DNA from: an uncultured Porphyromonadaceae bacterium
Lineage (GTDB): Bacteria; Bacteroidota; Bacteroidia; Bacteroidales; Muribaculaceae
Reading direction: 5' to 3'
Length of the DNA: 16,296 nucleotides
Assembly: GCA_947176355.1 (NCBI GenBank)
Contig: CAMWQY010000018.1
Span: forward strand, 1 to 16,296
Shown here: positions 1 to 5,787 of the stretch, piece after piece
How the letters are laid out: every line of letters starts with the position of its first letter
Numbering within the stretch: the first letter of the stretch is position 1
Program-made: the position numbers and the translations under genes
Notes under the pieces: model-generated
What the model was told of the DNA's origin: nothing
The model's input: only the letters and a program-made list of their open reading frames with translations
Database searches by the model: none

Positions 1-2
1 TA

Positions 3-77
3 CCGGACAATATGCCGACCGGCACAGAACTTAAGATAAAGGCGTTCAATGGGAAGGTAGTAAAGGCTTTTTTATAA
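3..77 (+). CDS. C-terminal end of an unidentified protein, cut by the window edge
   Basis: An open frame enters from the left edge and stops with TAA at 75-77, giving 24 residues that end in KIKAFNGKVVKAFL. The other two plus frames stop earlier. The alternating hydrophobic and charged residues look like the last beta strands of a folded domain, but no family can be named from so little. If real, the gene converges on the minus-strand toxin-antitoxin pair, and the hairpin at 162-195 could stop transcription from both sides. It is the only plus-strand gene supported here. It could also be chance, because 25 open codons is short. Confidence 0.45.
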   Translation, partial: PDNMPTGTELKIKAFNGKVVKAFL

Positions 78-161
78 ATCCAAGAAAGCAAACTCAACAA
101 TTCCTCCATGCCCATCCCTGCAAGATATCTCTATACAAGCGAAGATAAGCAAACAAGCACA

Positions 162-195
162 AAAGAGGCGACCCCAACCCCGGAGCCGCCTCTTT
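162..195 (-). terminator. Hairpin terminator downstream of antitoxin copy 1
   Basis: The arms AAAGAGGCG (162-170) and CGCCTCTTT (187-195) pair over 9 bp around a 16-nt loop. On the minus strand the right-hand arm is followed by a short U run (UUUUG), and on the plus strand by CTTTT. It lies beyond the antitoxin stop and beyond the plus-strand gene end, so it may work in both directions. The short U tract makes it weaker than the relative at 8990-9023. Confidence 0.6.
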
Positions 196-262
196 CTTTT
201 CCGCCTCAATGCATCCCGCATTGATCGCTTTTAATTTATAACTAATAATTTATAGTCATATT

Positions 263-319
263 TTACTTGCGGACAAACTTCTTACCATTCTGGATAAGAA
301 GACACTTAGCTCGAGCATT
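263..319 (-). pseudogene. Orphan C-terminal tail of a secreted-protein gene, copy 1
   Basis: Read on the minus strand, 18 codons and a stop give NARAKCLLIQNGKKFVRK. The 366-aa secreted protein of this window ends NADAKGLLIQNGKKFIRK, so 14 of 18 residues match and the stop is in the same place. DNA similarity continues downstream through the terminator. Upstream of codon 319 the match stops and the antitoxin gene follows 30 nt away. No start codon or secretion signal belongs to this fragment, so it is a remnant left by deletion or recombination. Confidence 0.7.
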
Positions 320-348
320 TCTTCCCGAGTGTATGTCTTCATTAAATA

Positions 349-693
349 TCACCACAATGACATGGATACGCCGCTAAATGAAAGATTCGCTTTTATACCC
401 ATGGCCTTAAACGCCCTTGCAATGGTAGAAAAATTCAAATTCTTACCATTTTCAATTTTTGATACCTGAGCCCTCTGTACTCCCATCAAATCCCCAAGTT
501 GCTCCTGCGTTAGATTCTTGTCTTTACGTGCCTTACGGATCGCTTCTCCTATATGATATGCACGGATATCCTCCTGGACTTGCATTTCAAATTTATCCCT
601 TTCTGGAGTCCCCACTTTACCAAGATCCTCATCCAGCATCTCATCAATAGTATATAATTTCATATCTTCTAATTCTCTCATATCTCTATACAT
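349..693 (-). CDS. HigA-like XRE-family antitoxin, copy 1
   Basis: This 114-aa protein has a helix-turn-helix of the XRE/Cro type at about residues 50-105; its core reads LTQEQLGDLMGVQRAQVSKIENGK, split here as LTQEQLGDLMGVQ and RAQVSKIENGK. The N-terminal half with GKVGTPERDKFE is typical of Bacteroidota antitoxins paired with Gp49-like toxins and probably binds the toxin. By family knowledge it should neutralise the toxin by direct contact and repress the shared promoter. The first ATG (693) overlaps the end of the toxin gene by 8 bp, which suggests translational coupling. Later ATGs at 681 and 663 are possible starts; the one at 663 gives MKLYTIDEML, a usual family N-terminus. Toxin-before-antitoxin order fits HigBA. 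The family call is firm; the symbol is withheld. Confidence 0.9.
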   Translation of the reverse strand: MYRDMRELEDMKLYTIDEMLDEDLGKVGTPERDKFEMQVQEDIRAYHIGEAIRKARKDKNLTQEQLGDLMGVQRAQVSKIENGKNLNFSTIARAFKAMGIKANLSFSGVSMSLW

Positions 694-1030
694 TTTTAGC
701 CATGAAATATTTACGTCTGATTTCCTCGGCCCGAGCTATCTCCTTACCCGGAGTCTTCTGACTTTTCTTTATTATACCATGTGTTGCTACCACGAGCGCA
801 TTGGAATCTCTATCCCAAAAACAAAACAACCGGTATGCAATTCCTTGATATAAAGTTCTGAATTCCCATATATCTGAAGAATCCAGCTTCTTGAACAATT
901 CACTGTCCTTTACTCCTCCTTGCACTTTCCTGATATTGTAATATATTTTGTTTCGAGCACCATCCGGAACAGATTTAAGAAAACTTCTGGCCTCTTCCAT
1001 GAAGAGCATTTGAAACTGGGATTTCTCCAT
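686..1030 (-). CDS. HigB/RelE-superfamily toxin, Gp49-like, copy 1
   Basis: This 114-aa protein matches the phage Gp49-like (DUF891) branch of the RelE/ParE superfamily. Visible marks are the early helix FLKSVPDGARNKI, the central strand block KKLDSSDIWEFRTLYQG (about 48-63), YRLFCFWD (66-73), and the C-terminal ATHGIIKKSQKTPGKEI followed by a helix rich in Arg and Lys (about 82-109). Known relatives cleave mRNA at the ribosome; whether this one does is inferred from family. The ATG at 1030 follows a TAnnTTTG box by about 20 nt, which supports it as the start. It is the first gene of the pair, with the antitoxin overlapping its last codons. Length is normal for the family and no frame damage is seen, so it is probably functional. 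Confidence 0.9.
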   Translation of the reverse strand: MEKSQFQMLFMEEARSFLKSVPDGARNKIYYNIRKVQGGVKDSELFKKLDSSDIWEFRTLYQGIAYRLFCFWDRDSNALVVATHGIIKKSQKTPGKEIARAEEIRRKYFMAKNV

Positions 1031-1049
1031 ACTCTTTATATTTAAAATG

Positions 1050-1085
1050 CAAATTTAAGAAAAAAGTTCCATATTTGGAAACAAA
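1050..1085 (-). promoter_or_regulatory. Promoter and probable operator of toxin-antitoxin pair, copy 1
   Basis: On the minus strand a TAAATTTG box (1050-1057) fits the Bacteroides -7 consensus TAnnTTTG. The -33 element is less clear: TTTG at 1082-1085 lies 24 bp away, and TTTC at 1078-1081 lies 20 bp away. Between them sits the inverted repeat TTCCA-TATT-TGGAA (1067-1080), a likely antitoxin-binding operator placed to block the polymerase. The start site would fall near 1043, about 13 nt before the toxin ATG. Confidence 0.55.
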
Positions 1086-1128
1086 AGAGTATTAAAATTC
1101 ACTACCATATTAAATTAAGCCTAAACAA

Positions 1129-1162
1129 AAAGAGGCGACCCCAACTCCGGAGCTGCCTCTTT
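1129..1162 (-). terminator. Hairpin terminator downstream of LRR gene copy 1
   Basis: AAAGAGGC (1129-1136) pairs with GCCTCTTT (1155-1162). On the minus strand the stem is followed by UUGUUU after the UUU of the arm, a reasonable U tract. It lies between the LRR stop (1386) and the toxin promoter, so it separates the two transcription units. The loop contains CTCCGGAG, itself a dyad. Confidence 0.65.
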
Positions 1163-1336
1163 ACATTACCGCCTCAATGCATCCCGCACTGATCGCTTAT
1201 AATTGACCGTTATAATTTATAAATCATAGTCAATAGCTAATCTGCGCCTCAGCGCGATATATTTAAAGCACGCAAAAACCAAGCCAGCAAAAGATTGTGG
1301 TGCGAACGCAGTGAGCACAACCCTATCCCCCGCCAA

Positions 1337-1348
1337 GCCGCTCGCGGC
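1337..1348. repeat. REP-like GC dyad, copy 1
   Basis: GCCGC-TC-GCGGC sits in a longer conserved context (CCCCCGCCAAG before, GCAATC after) that recurs at 4468, 5739 and 8870. The 2-nt centre is too short for a closed RNA loop of five pairs, so as RNA it would open one pair. It may act as DNA, as REP elements do. Confidence 0.5.
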
Positions 1349-1385
1349 GCAATCCCCAATCAACCCCAAAATCCAAGAATCCAAA

Positions 1386-4343
1386 TTATTTTATAAGAAT
1401 CTTACGCGACTCAGACCCTCTCCTTACAATATAATATCCCGGAGCAAGCGACTCGGTGCCCGAACCAATCTTCACACCGGAAATGGTGTAGACTTCTACA
1501 TTAGAATCAGTGGATTCAAAGACCGAAGCGACTCCATCAGGATCGTATGGCTCAGTATGCACAAATTCACACCATGGCCAAACCAAAGCAGCCTTAGCCA
1601 AACCCTCCTCCGGCATCCGAAGAATCGCATTATTATAGACATAATATGGGAACAGACTTCCATATCTATAATCGCTCTGCGACACATCGACAGGATCTTC
1701 CGTATCATACACTACCAGATCTGTATCTGTTCCGTCGAAAGCATATAAGCCGAACGTCTCTAACGACGCAGGAATGTAGATGAAAGCTGGCTTACCACAA
1801 CTATAAAAGGCAAACTCTCCTATTTCCGTTACTCCATCGGGTATCCGTATACTCAGCAACCCAGTACAATATTGGAATGCGGCATATCCTATTAAATTCA
1901 CACTTTCAGGAATCTCCACTTCCGTCAGAGCGGAGCATCCGGTAAAAGCTCCCTCCCCGATAAAGAAAAGTCCATTGCCGAGTGTAGCTTCAGTAAGTGT
2001 AGTGCAATAGAAGAATGCCTGTTCTCCAATAGTATTCACACTGTCTGGTATCTTTATTGATGACAGAGAGCTGCATCCGGAACATAATTCGCAAGGAATT
2101 TCCTTGACACCATCGGGTATATTGAGACGGTAAAGATTGTCACAGAGATAGAAAGCCTTCGTGCCCAGTTCCTCGATTCCTTCGGATATACTTACCGAAG
2201 TGACCATTTTGTTTAGATAGAATGCGAAATCTCCGACTTTGACTACACTATAGCCCTTCCCATCGTAAAAGACCTTCTCTGGAATCACAATATCACCCTT
2301 TGCATCGTCATTATAGGCAGCCACACGGCATGTACCCTCATCTTCATCAAGCACAGCATAGCGAATACCCTCATAAACGAAGACCGGACCGTCACCGGCA
2401 ACCACGTAAAGTGAACATACAGCAGACATGTATGCCTCCTTATCCGTAGCGGAAATGAGGCATTTGCCAGGACCTACCGCCAAAACATTACCCTTGTCAT
2501 CAACCGTAGCAACATTTTCATCCGATGATGCCCAGCTCAATGAGGATGGCATTTCTTCTGCTGGTATCACTGATGCTACGATTCGTAACGACTCTCCCGC
2601 CTCCCCGTGCCATGTTTGCGTATCGAGAATGATTCTCTCCAATTTTGACACTGAAGGAACGAATGTTTCAATCTTCTCAAAATGGTTCCATGGGTCAGTT
2701 TGACGGTACACCGCCAATGCCTCTTCCTTTACGTACAGAGTGGCATGAAAAATGGGTTCAAAAGGATTGTATGAGTCTTCCTCTACAGTCGGAGGAGTGG
2801 TGGCAGCACAAAAGACATTAAGAAGATTATCACAACCGAGAAATGCCGATTGCTCTATCTTTTCAAGAGAAGGTGGAAGATAGACTGTAGTTAAATCGTC
2901 ACATCTGCTGAATGCCCCCCATTCGATGAGCTTTAATCCGTCAGGTAGTCTGATCGAACTAAGGTGTAAACATCGATGGAATGCTTCTCCTTTGATAATC
3001 TCCAATGATTCTGGAAGTCGAATAGATGACAATCCTGTGCAGTCGCTGAATATTCCATCTGGCATATATGTCATAGATTCAGGAAGTTCGATATTCTCAA
3101 GAAAATAGCAATCCCTGAATAAATATTCTCCATACTCAGTTACCGATTCAGGGATTTTTATTGATTTCAAGGAGCGACATGCCTGAAAGGCAAAGCTATA
3201 TATGTTTTCAAGACCCTCAGGTAGGTTTATGGTTTCAAGTGAGATATTATATGCAAAGGCAGCGTACCCAATACTTTTCAGATTTGTGGGTAGAGTCATC
3301 AATTTTAGATTACTGCATTTGTTAAAGGCTTTATCCTCAATTTCTTTGACAGAGTCAGGTATCTTTATCGAAGTCAATGAGCGGCAATCATAGAAAGTCG
3401 ACATTTGAATTCTATCAATTCTTTCCGGAAGTTTTATCGATTGAAGTGACGTACAACCACTGAATGCGCTGTAGCCTATGTGCTCCACACCGTCTGGGAT
3501 TTCCACTGATGTTAAGCCGGTGCATTTCGAGAAAACAGAACTCTCTATTCGCTTGATATTATCCGGAATGCGTATGGAAAGCAGTGATGTGCATCCTGAG
3601 AAGAGTCCGCTTTCAAGGGTTTCGAGACCTGAAGGTAAGCTGATGCCTTCGAGTGCAATGCACTCGACGAAAGATCTCTGACCGATCTCACTGCATGATT
3701 CTGATAATTTAACTGTCTTTAATGTCTCGCAGTTTGCGAATGCATTTTTTCCAATCTTGTAGGCACCCGATACGTCAATTGAAGTTAGACTTGCACATCC
3801 GCTGAATGCATAGTCATCGATTTGCTCTACTGAATGAGGAATTAATATGGAAGAAAGAGATTCACAGCCAGCAAATGTAGAGGATCTTATCTCCTTAATA
3901 CATTCCGGCCAGTTAATGGTAACTAAAGCAGTTCCACCGAAAGCACCCGAACCGATGTTTCTTATACCTGATGGAAGATTGATCTCAGAAAGTGAAACGC
4001 ACCCCGCAAATGCATTGTCTCCAATCTCAAGCATTGATTCGGGAAGCCTGACCGTACTGAGGTTCTTATTTTCTAAGAAAGACATCTCCCCTATTCCTAT
4101 TACTTTATACGAAATTCCATCTTCTTCAATAGTTTCAGGAATCGTAAGGGTTCCTTCCATCTGATTGCCCGCCGTATACCCCTTCCTGTCAAATTTCCCC
4201 GCCTTAGTGACAACGGTTTTTGCTTCCTCGTCAATGACAGCATAGTTGATGGTCTGTCCTTCGTAAGTGAAAGTAATATCTCTTGCTGATAGACGAGTCA
4301 TCACTAAAAGGGAAAAGAAGAGTATCGTCAGAAATCGTTTCAT
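1386..4343 (-). CDS. Secreted BspA-like leucine-rich-repeat protein, copy 1
   Basis: This 985-aa protein starts with a signal peptide (MKRFLTILFF...RLSA, cleavage about residue 20). An N-terminal cap (about 21-90) leads into 18 LRR_5/BspA repeats of 23-24 residues with the pattern L..I.LP..l..Ig..aF.gC (about 94-510) and a C-cap ending near 560. A Big_2 Ig-like domain follows (about 567-650), then a second related cap (VFVYEGIRYAVLDEDEG), seven more repeats (about 712-870) and a second C-cap. The last 40 residues (VEVYTISGVKIG, LAPGYYIVRR, KILIK) resemble a type IX secretion sorting domain. BspA proteins sit on the cell surface and bind host or bacterial partners; the ligand here is unknown. 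The open frame extends to a TTG at 4370, but that codon lies inside the -7 box, so the ATG at 4343 is chosen. It forms its own transcription unit. Confidence 0.92.
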   Translation of the reverse strand: MKRFLTILFFSLLVMTRLSARDITFTYEGQTINYAVIDEEAKTVVTKAGKFDRKGYTAGNQMEGTLTIPETIEEDGISYKVIGIGEMSFLENKNLSTVRLPESMLEIGDNAFAGCVSLSEINLPSGIRNIGSGAFGGTALVTINWPECIKEIRSSTFAGCESLSSILIPHSVEQIDDYAFSGCASLTSIDVSGAYKIGKNAFANCETLKTVKLSESCSEIGQRSFVECIALEGISLPSGLETLESGLFSGCTSLLSIRIPDNIKRIESSVFSKCTGLTSVEIPDGVEHIGYSAFSGCTSLQSIKLPERIDRIQMSTFYDCRSLTSIKIPDSVKEIEDKAFNKCSNLKLMTLPTNLKSIGYAAFAYNISLETINLPEGLENIYSFAFQACRSLKSIKIPESVTEYGEYLFRDCYFLENIELPESMTYMPDGIFSDCTGLSSIRLPESLEIIKGEAFHRCLHLSSIRLPDGLKLIEWGAFSRCDDLTTVYLPPSLEKIEQSAFLGCDNLLNVFCAATTPPTVEEDSYNPFEPIFHATLYVKEEALAVYRQTDPWNHFEKIETFVPSVSKLERIILDTQTWHGEAGESLRIVASVIPAEEMPSSLSWASSDENVATVDDKGNVLAVGPGKCLISATDKEAYMSAVCSLYVVAGDGPVFVYEGIRYAVLDEDEGTCRVAAYNDDAKGDIVIPEKVFYDGKGYSVVKVGDFAFYLNKMVTSVSISEGIEELGTKAFYLCDNLYRLNIPDGVKEIPCELCSGCSSLSSIKIPDSVNTIGEQAFFYCTTLTEATLGNGLFFIGEGAFTGCSALTEVEIPESVNLIGYAAFQYCTGLLSIRIPDGVTEIGEFAFYSCGKPAFIYIPASLETFGLYAFDGTDTDLVVYDTEDPVDVSQSDYRYGSLFPYYVYNNAILRMPEEGLAKAALVWPWCEFVHTEPYDPDGVASVFESTDSNVEVYTISGVKIGSGTESLAPGYYIVRRGSESRKILIK

Positions 4344-4367
4344 ACTGATTGGGTTTTGAAATATCTG

Positions 4368-4375
4368 CAAAGATA
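4368..4375 (-). promoter_or_regulatory. -7 promoter box of LRR gene copy 1
   Basis: TATCTTTG on the minus strand fits TAnnTTTG exactly. It lies about 25 nt before the ATG at 4343, giving a leader of roughly 18 nt. No TTTG is present 19-21 bp upstream, so the -33 side is degenerate. The AT-rich block 4376-4430 may compensate. Confidence 0.5.
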
Positions 4376-4467
4376 CTAAAAAATATTATCTTTATAATGA
4401 TCCACTCGAAAAAATATATAAATACCGTCATCTCATAGCTCCCGCAGCACGATTTGTCCCCCGCCAA

Positions 4468-4479
4468 GCCGCTTGCGGC
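4468..4479. repeat. REP-like GC dyad, copy 2
   Basis: GCCGC-TT-GCGGC lies upstream of LRR gene copy 1. It differs from the copy at 1337 by one centre base and keeps the CCCCCGCCAAG context. It is the last conserved part of the duplicated unit before identity ends at 4481. Confidence 0.5.
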
Positions 4480-4481
4480 GC

Positions 4482-4518
4482 CATCCCCAACCATCCCCAA
4501 AATCCTTCCATGCCCATA
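4482..4518. other. Junction spacer between the two duplicated units
   Basis: These 37 bases are the only part of the 4402-bp period that is not shared. They match neither outer edge exactly. They run from the dyad into CCATCCCCAACCATCCCC and then into CCTTCCATGCCCATA. Compared with the right edge (8884-8946) they lack about 24 bp, including the AATCCAAGAATCC words. The junction therefore lies within the composite repeat. Confidence 0.7.
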
Positions 4519-4563
4519 CCTGCAAGATATCTCTATACAAGCGAAGATAAGCAAACAAGCACA

Positions 4564-4597
4564 AAAGAGGCGACCCCAACCCCGGAGCCGCCTCTTT
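4564..4597 (-). terminator. Hairpin terminator downstream of antitoxin copy 2
   Basis: This is an identical copy of the 9-bp AAAGAGGCG/CGCCTCTTT stem. Here it stands between the antitoxin of unit 2 and the promoter of LRR copy 1 (4368), so it would keep the toxin-antitoxin transcript out of the LRR gene. Confidence 0.6.
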
Positions 4598-4664
4598 CTT
4601 TTCCGCCTCAATGCATCCCGCATTGATCGCTTTTAATTTATAACTAATAATTTATAGTCATATT

Positions 4665-4721
4665 TTACTTGCGGACAAACTTCTTACCATTCTGGATAAG
4701 AAGACACTTAGCTCGAGCATT
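4665..4721 (-). pseudogene. Orphan C-terminal tail of a secreted-protein gene, copy 2
   Basis: This is the duplicate of the 18-codon remnant ending LLIQNGKKFVRK. Because it is identical to copy 1, the gene loss that made the remnant came before the duplication. Confidence 0.7.
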
Positions 4722-4750
4722 TCTTCCCGAGTGTATGTCTTCATTAAATA

Positions 4751-5095
4751 TCACCACAATGACATGGATACGCCGCTAAATGAAAGATTCGCTTTTATAC
4801 CCATGGCCTTAAACGCCCTTGCAATGGTAGAAAAATTCAAATTCTTACCATTTTCAATTTTTGATACCTGAGCCCTCTGTACTCCCATCAAATCCCCAAG
4901 TTGCTCCTGCGTTAGATTCTTGTCTTTACGTGCCTTACGGATCGCTTCTCCTATATGATATGCACGGATATCCTCCTGGACTTGCATTTCAAATTTATCC
5001 CTTTCTGGAGTCCCCACTTTACCAAGATCCTCATCCAGCATCTCATCAATAGTATATAATTTCATATCTTCTAATTCTCTCATATCTCTATACAT
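4751..5095 (-). CDS. HigA-like XRE-family antitoxin, copy 2
   Basis: The protein is identical to the antitoxin at 349-693 (114 aa, helix-turn-helix about 50-105). It overlaps its toxin by 8 bp in the same way. With two identical pairs in the window, each antitoxin must be able to neutralise either toxin and bind either operator, so deleting one unit would not by itself be expected to free toxin. Alternative ATG starts are at 5083 and 5065. Confidence 0.9.
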   Translation of the reverse strand: MYRDMRELEDMKLYTIDEMLDEDLGKVGTPERDKFEMQVQEDIRAYHIGEAIRKARKDKNLTQEQLGDLMGVQRAQVSKIENGKNLNFSTIARAFKAMGIKANLSFSGVSMSLW

Positions 5096-5432
5096 TTTTA
5101 GCCATGAAATATTTACGTCTGATTTCCTCGGCCCGAGCTATCTCCTTACCCGGAGTCTTCTGACTTTTCTTTATTATACCATGTGTTGCTACCACGAGCG
5201 CATTGGAATCTCTATCCCAAAAACAAAACAACCGGTATGCAATTCCTTGATATAAAGTTCTGAATTCCCATATATCTGAAGAATCCAGCTTCTTGAACAA
5301 TTCACTGTCCTTTACTCCTCCTTGCACTTTCCTGATATTGTAATATATTTTGTTTCGAGCACCATCCGGAACAGATTTAAGAAAACTTCTGGCCTCTTCC
5401 ATGAAGAGCATTTGAAACTGGGATTTCTCCAT
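5088..5432 (-). CDS. HigB/RelE-superfamily toxin, Gp49-like, copy 2
   Basis: The protein is identical to the toxin at 686-1030: 114 aa, with the WEFR and YRLFCFWD core and the THGIIKKSQKTP C-terminal motif. Both copies are intact, with no drift, although redundancy should relax selection on one of them; this supports a recent origin of the duplication. It sits between the terminator of LRR copy 2 and its own antitoxin. Confidence 0.9.
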   Translation of the reverse strand: MEKSQFQMLFMEEARSFLKSVPDGARNKIYYNIRKVQGGVKDSELFKKLDSSDIWEFRTLYQGIAYRLFCFWDRDSNALVVATHGIIKKSQKTPGKEIARAEEIRRKYFMAKNV

Positions 5433-5451
5433 ACTCTTTATATTTAAAATG

Positions 5452-5487
5452 CAAATTTAAGAAAAAAGTTCCATATTTGGAAACAAA
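5452..5487 (-). promoter_or_regulatory. Promoter and probable operator of toxin-antitoxin pair, copy 2
   Basis: TAAATTTG lies at 5452-5459 and the inverted repeat TTCCA-TATT-TGGAA at 5469-5482. Layout matches the first pair exactly, so both pairs should respond to the same antitoxin pool. Confidence 0.55.
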
Positions 5488-5530
5488 AGAGTATTAAAAT
5501 TCACTACCATATTAAATTAAGCCTAAACAA

Positions 5531-5564
5531 AAAGAGGCGACCCCAACTCCGGAGCTGCCTCTTT
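5531..5564 (-). terminator. Hairpin terminator downstream of LRR gene copy 2
   Basis: This is the copy of the AAAGAGGC/GCCTCTTT stem with a U-rich 3' side on the minus strand. It separates LRR copy 2 from toxin-antitoxin pair 2. Confidence 0.65.
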
Positions 5565-5738
5565 ACATTACCGCCTCAATGCATCCCGCACTGATCGCTT
5601 ATAATTGACCGTTATAATTTATAAATCATAGTCAATAGCTAATCTGCGCCTCAGCGCGATATATTTAAAGCACGCAAAAACCAAGCCAGCAAAAGATTGT
5701 GGTGCGAACGCAGTGAGCACAACCCTATCCCCCGCCAA

Positions 5739-5750
5739 GCCGCTCGCGGC
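5739..5750. repeat. REP-like GC dyad, copy 3
   Basis: GCCGC-TC-GCGGC, in the same position relative to LRR copy 2 as 1337-1348 is to LRR copy 1. Confidence 0.5.
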
Positions 5751-5787
5751 GCAATCCCCAATCAACCCCAAAATCCAAGAATCCAAA

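Larger units (their letters stand above)
76..319. repeat. Composite intergenic repeat, copy 1 (long form)
   Basis: This stretch aligns, with a few substitutions and one short indel, to 8904-9148 and, with the left end missing, to 4499-4721. Its parts are a spacer beginning AATCCAAGAA and continuing through CCATGCCCATCCCTGCAAG, a terminator hairpin (162-195), a second small hairpin TCAATGC/GCATTGA (206-224, loop ATCCC), an AT-rich tail, and the last 18 codons of a secreted-protein gene (263-319). It fills the space between the plus-strand gene end and the antitoxin. No transposase or clear terminal inverted repeats are visible, so this looks like a dispersed repeat grown around a gene 3' end rather than an insertion sequence. 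Confidence 0.75.
1129..1385. repeat. Composite intergenic repeat, short form, copy 1
   Basis: This 257-bp gap downstream of the LRR gene has the parts of the long repeat in a different arrangement. It holds the terminator hairpin, a second hairpin TCAATGC/GCACTGA (1174-1192), an AT-rich stretch, GCGC-CTCA-GCGC near 1235-1246, the segment GTGCGAACGCAGTGAGCAC near 1299-1317, the GCCGC/GCGGC dyad (1337-1348), and AATCCAAGAATCCAAA touching the LRR stop codon. No gene is visible in it. The shared AATCCAAGAA word ties it to 76-86 and 8904-8916. Confidence 0.6.
117..4481. repeat. Tandem duplication, unit 1 (4365 bp)
   Basis: Everything from 117 to 4481 recurs at a constant offset of 4402 bp (4519-8883). 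The encoded proteins are identical, and I found no nucleotide difference at the places compared directly. Identity breaks at 116 versus 4518 (c/a) and at 4482 versus 8884 (c/a). The unit carries part of the composite repeat, the antitoxin, the toxin, two hairpins, the LRR gene and its promoter, and a GCCGC/GCGGC dyad. Perfect identity including non-coding DNA means a very recent event, active gene conversion, or an assembly error. Confidence 0.93.
4499..4721. repeat. Composite intergenic repeat, copy 2 (long form, shortened left end)
   Basis: From 4519 it is identical to copy 1; to the left it lacks the AATCCAAGAA spacer. It contains a terminator hairpin, the second hairpin (4608-4626) and the orphan tail codons. 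It separates LRR copy 1 from the toxin-antitoxin pair of unit 2. Confidence 0.75.
5531..5787. repeat. Composite intergenic repeat, short form, copy 2
   Basis: This gene-free gap is identical to 1129-1385. It holds the terminator hairpin, the G-U tolerant second hairpin (5576-5594), an AT-rich stretch and the GC dyad. Nothing else is visible in it. Confidence 0.6.

Noticed and set aside
76..319. Composite repeat as an insertion sequence or MITE
   Set aside because: No terminal inverted repeats or target-site duplications could be identified and no transposase is present. The copies end within coding regions and share gene 3' ends, which fits recombination better.
1311..1748. 145-aa plus-strand open frame opposite the LRR C-terminus
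   Set aside because: It lies antisense to well-supported LRR and sorting-domain codons and its composition mirrors the repeats. No start signal or family is seen.
2428..4164. Series of plus-strand open frames of 60-105 codons
   Set aside because: These are reading-frame shadows of the regular LRR repeats on the opposite strand. They repeat similar words such as PSG and DSGS because the repeats do.
1386..4343. Periodic 69-72-bp DNA pattern resembling a CRISPR or minisatellite array
   Set aside because: The period is that of the 23-24-residue LRR units, and the DNA copies are diverged while the protein pattern is kept. There are no exact repeats with spacers.
4231..4623. 130-aa minus-strand open frame with a hydrophobic stretch
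   Set aside because: It overlaps the LRR signal region in another frame and runs through the promoter, terminator hairpin and repeat. The version at 8633-8980 has a different N-terminus only because the repeat differs there, which is not how a real gene would vary.
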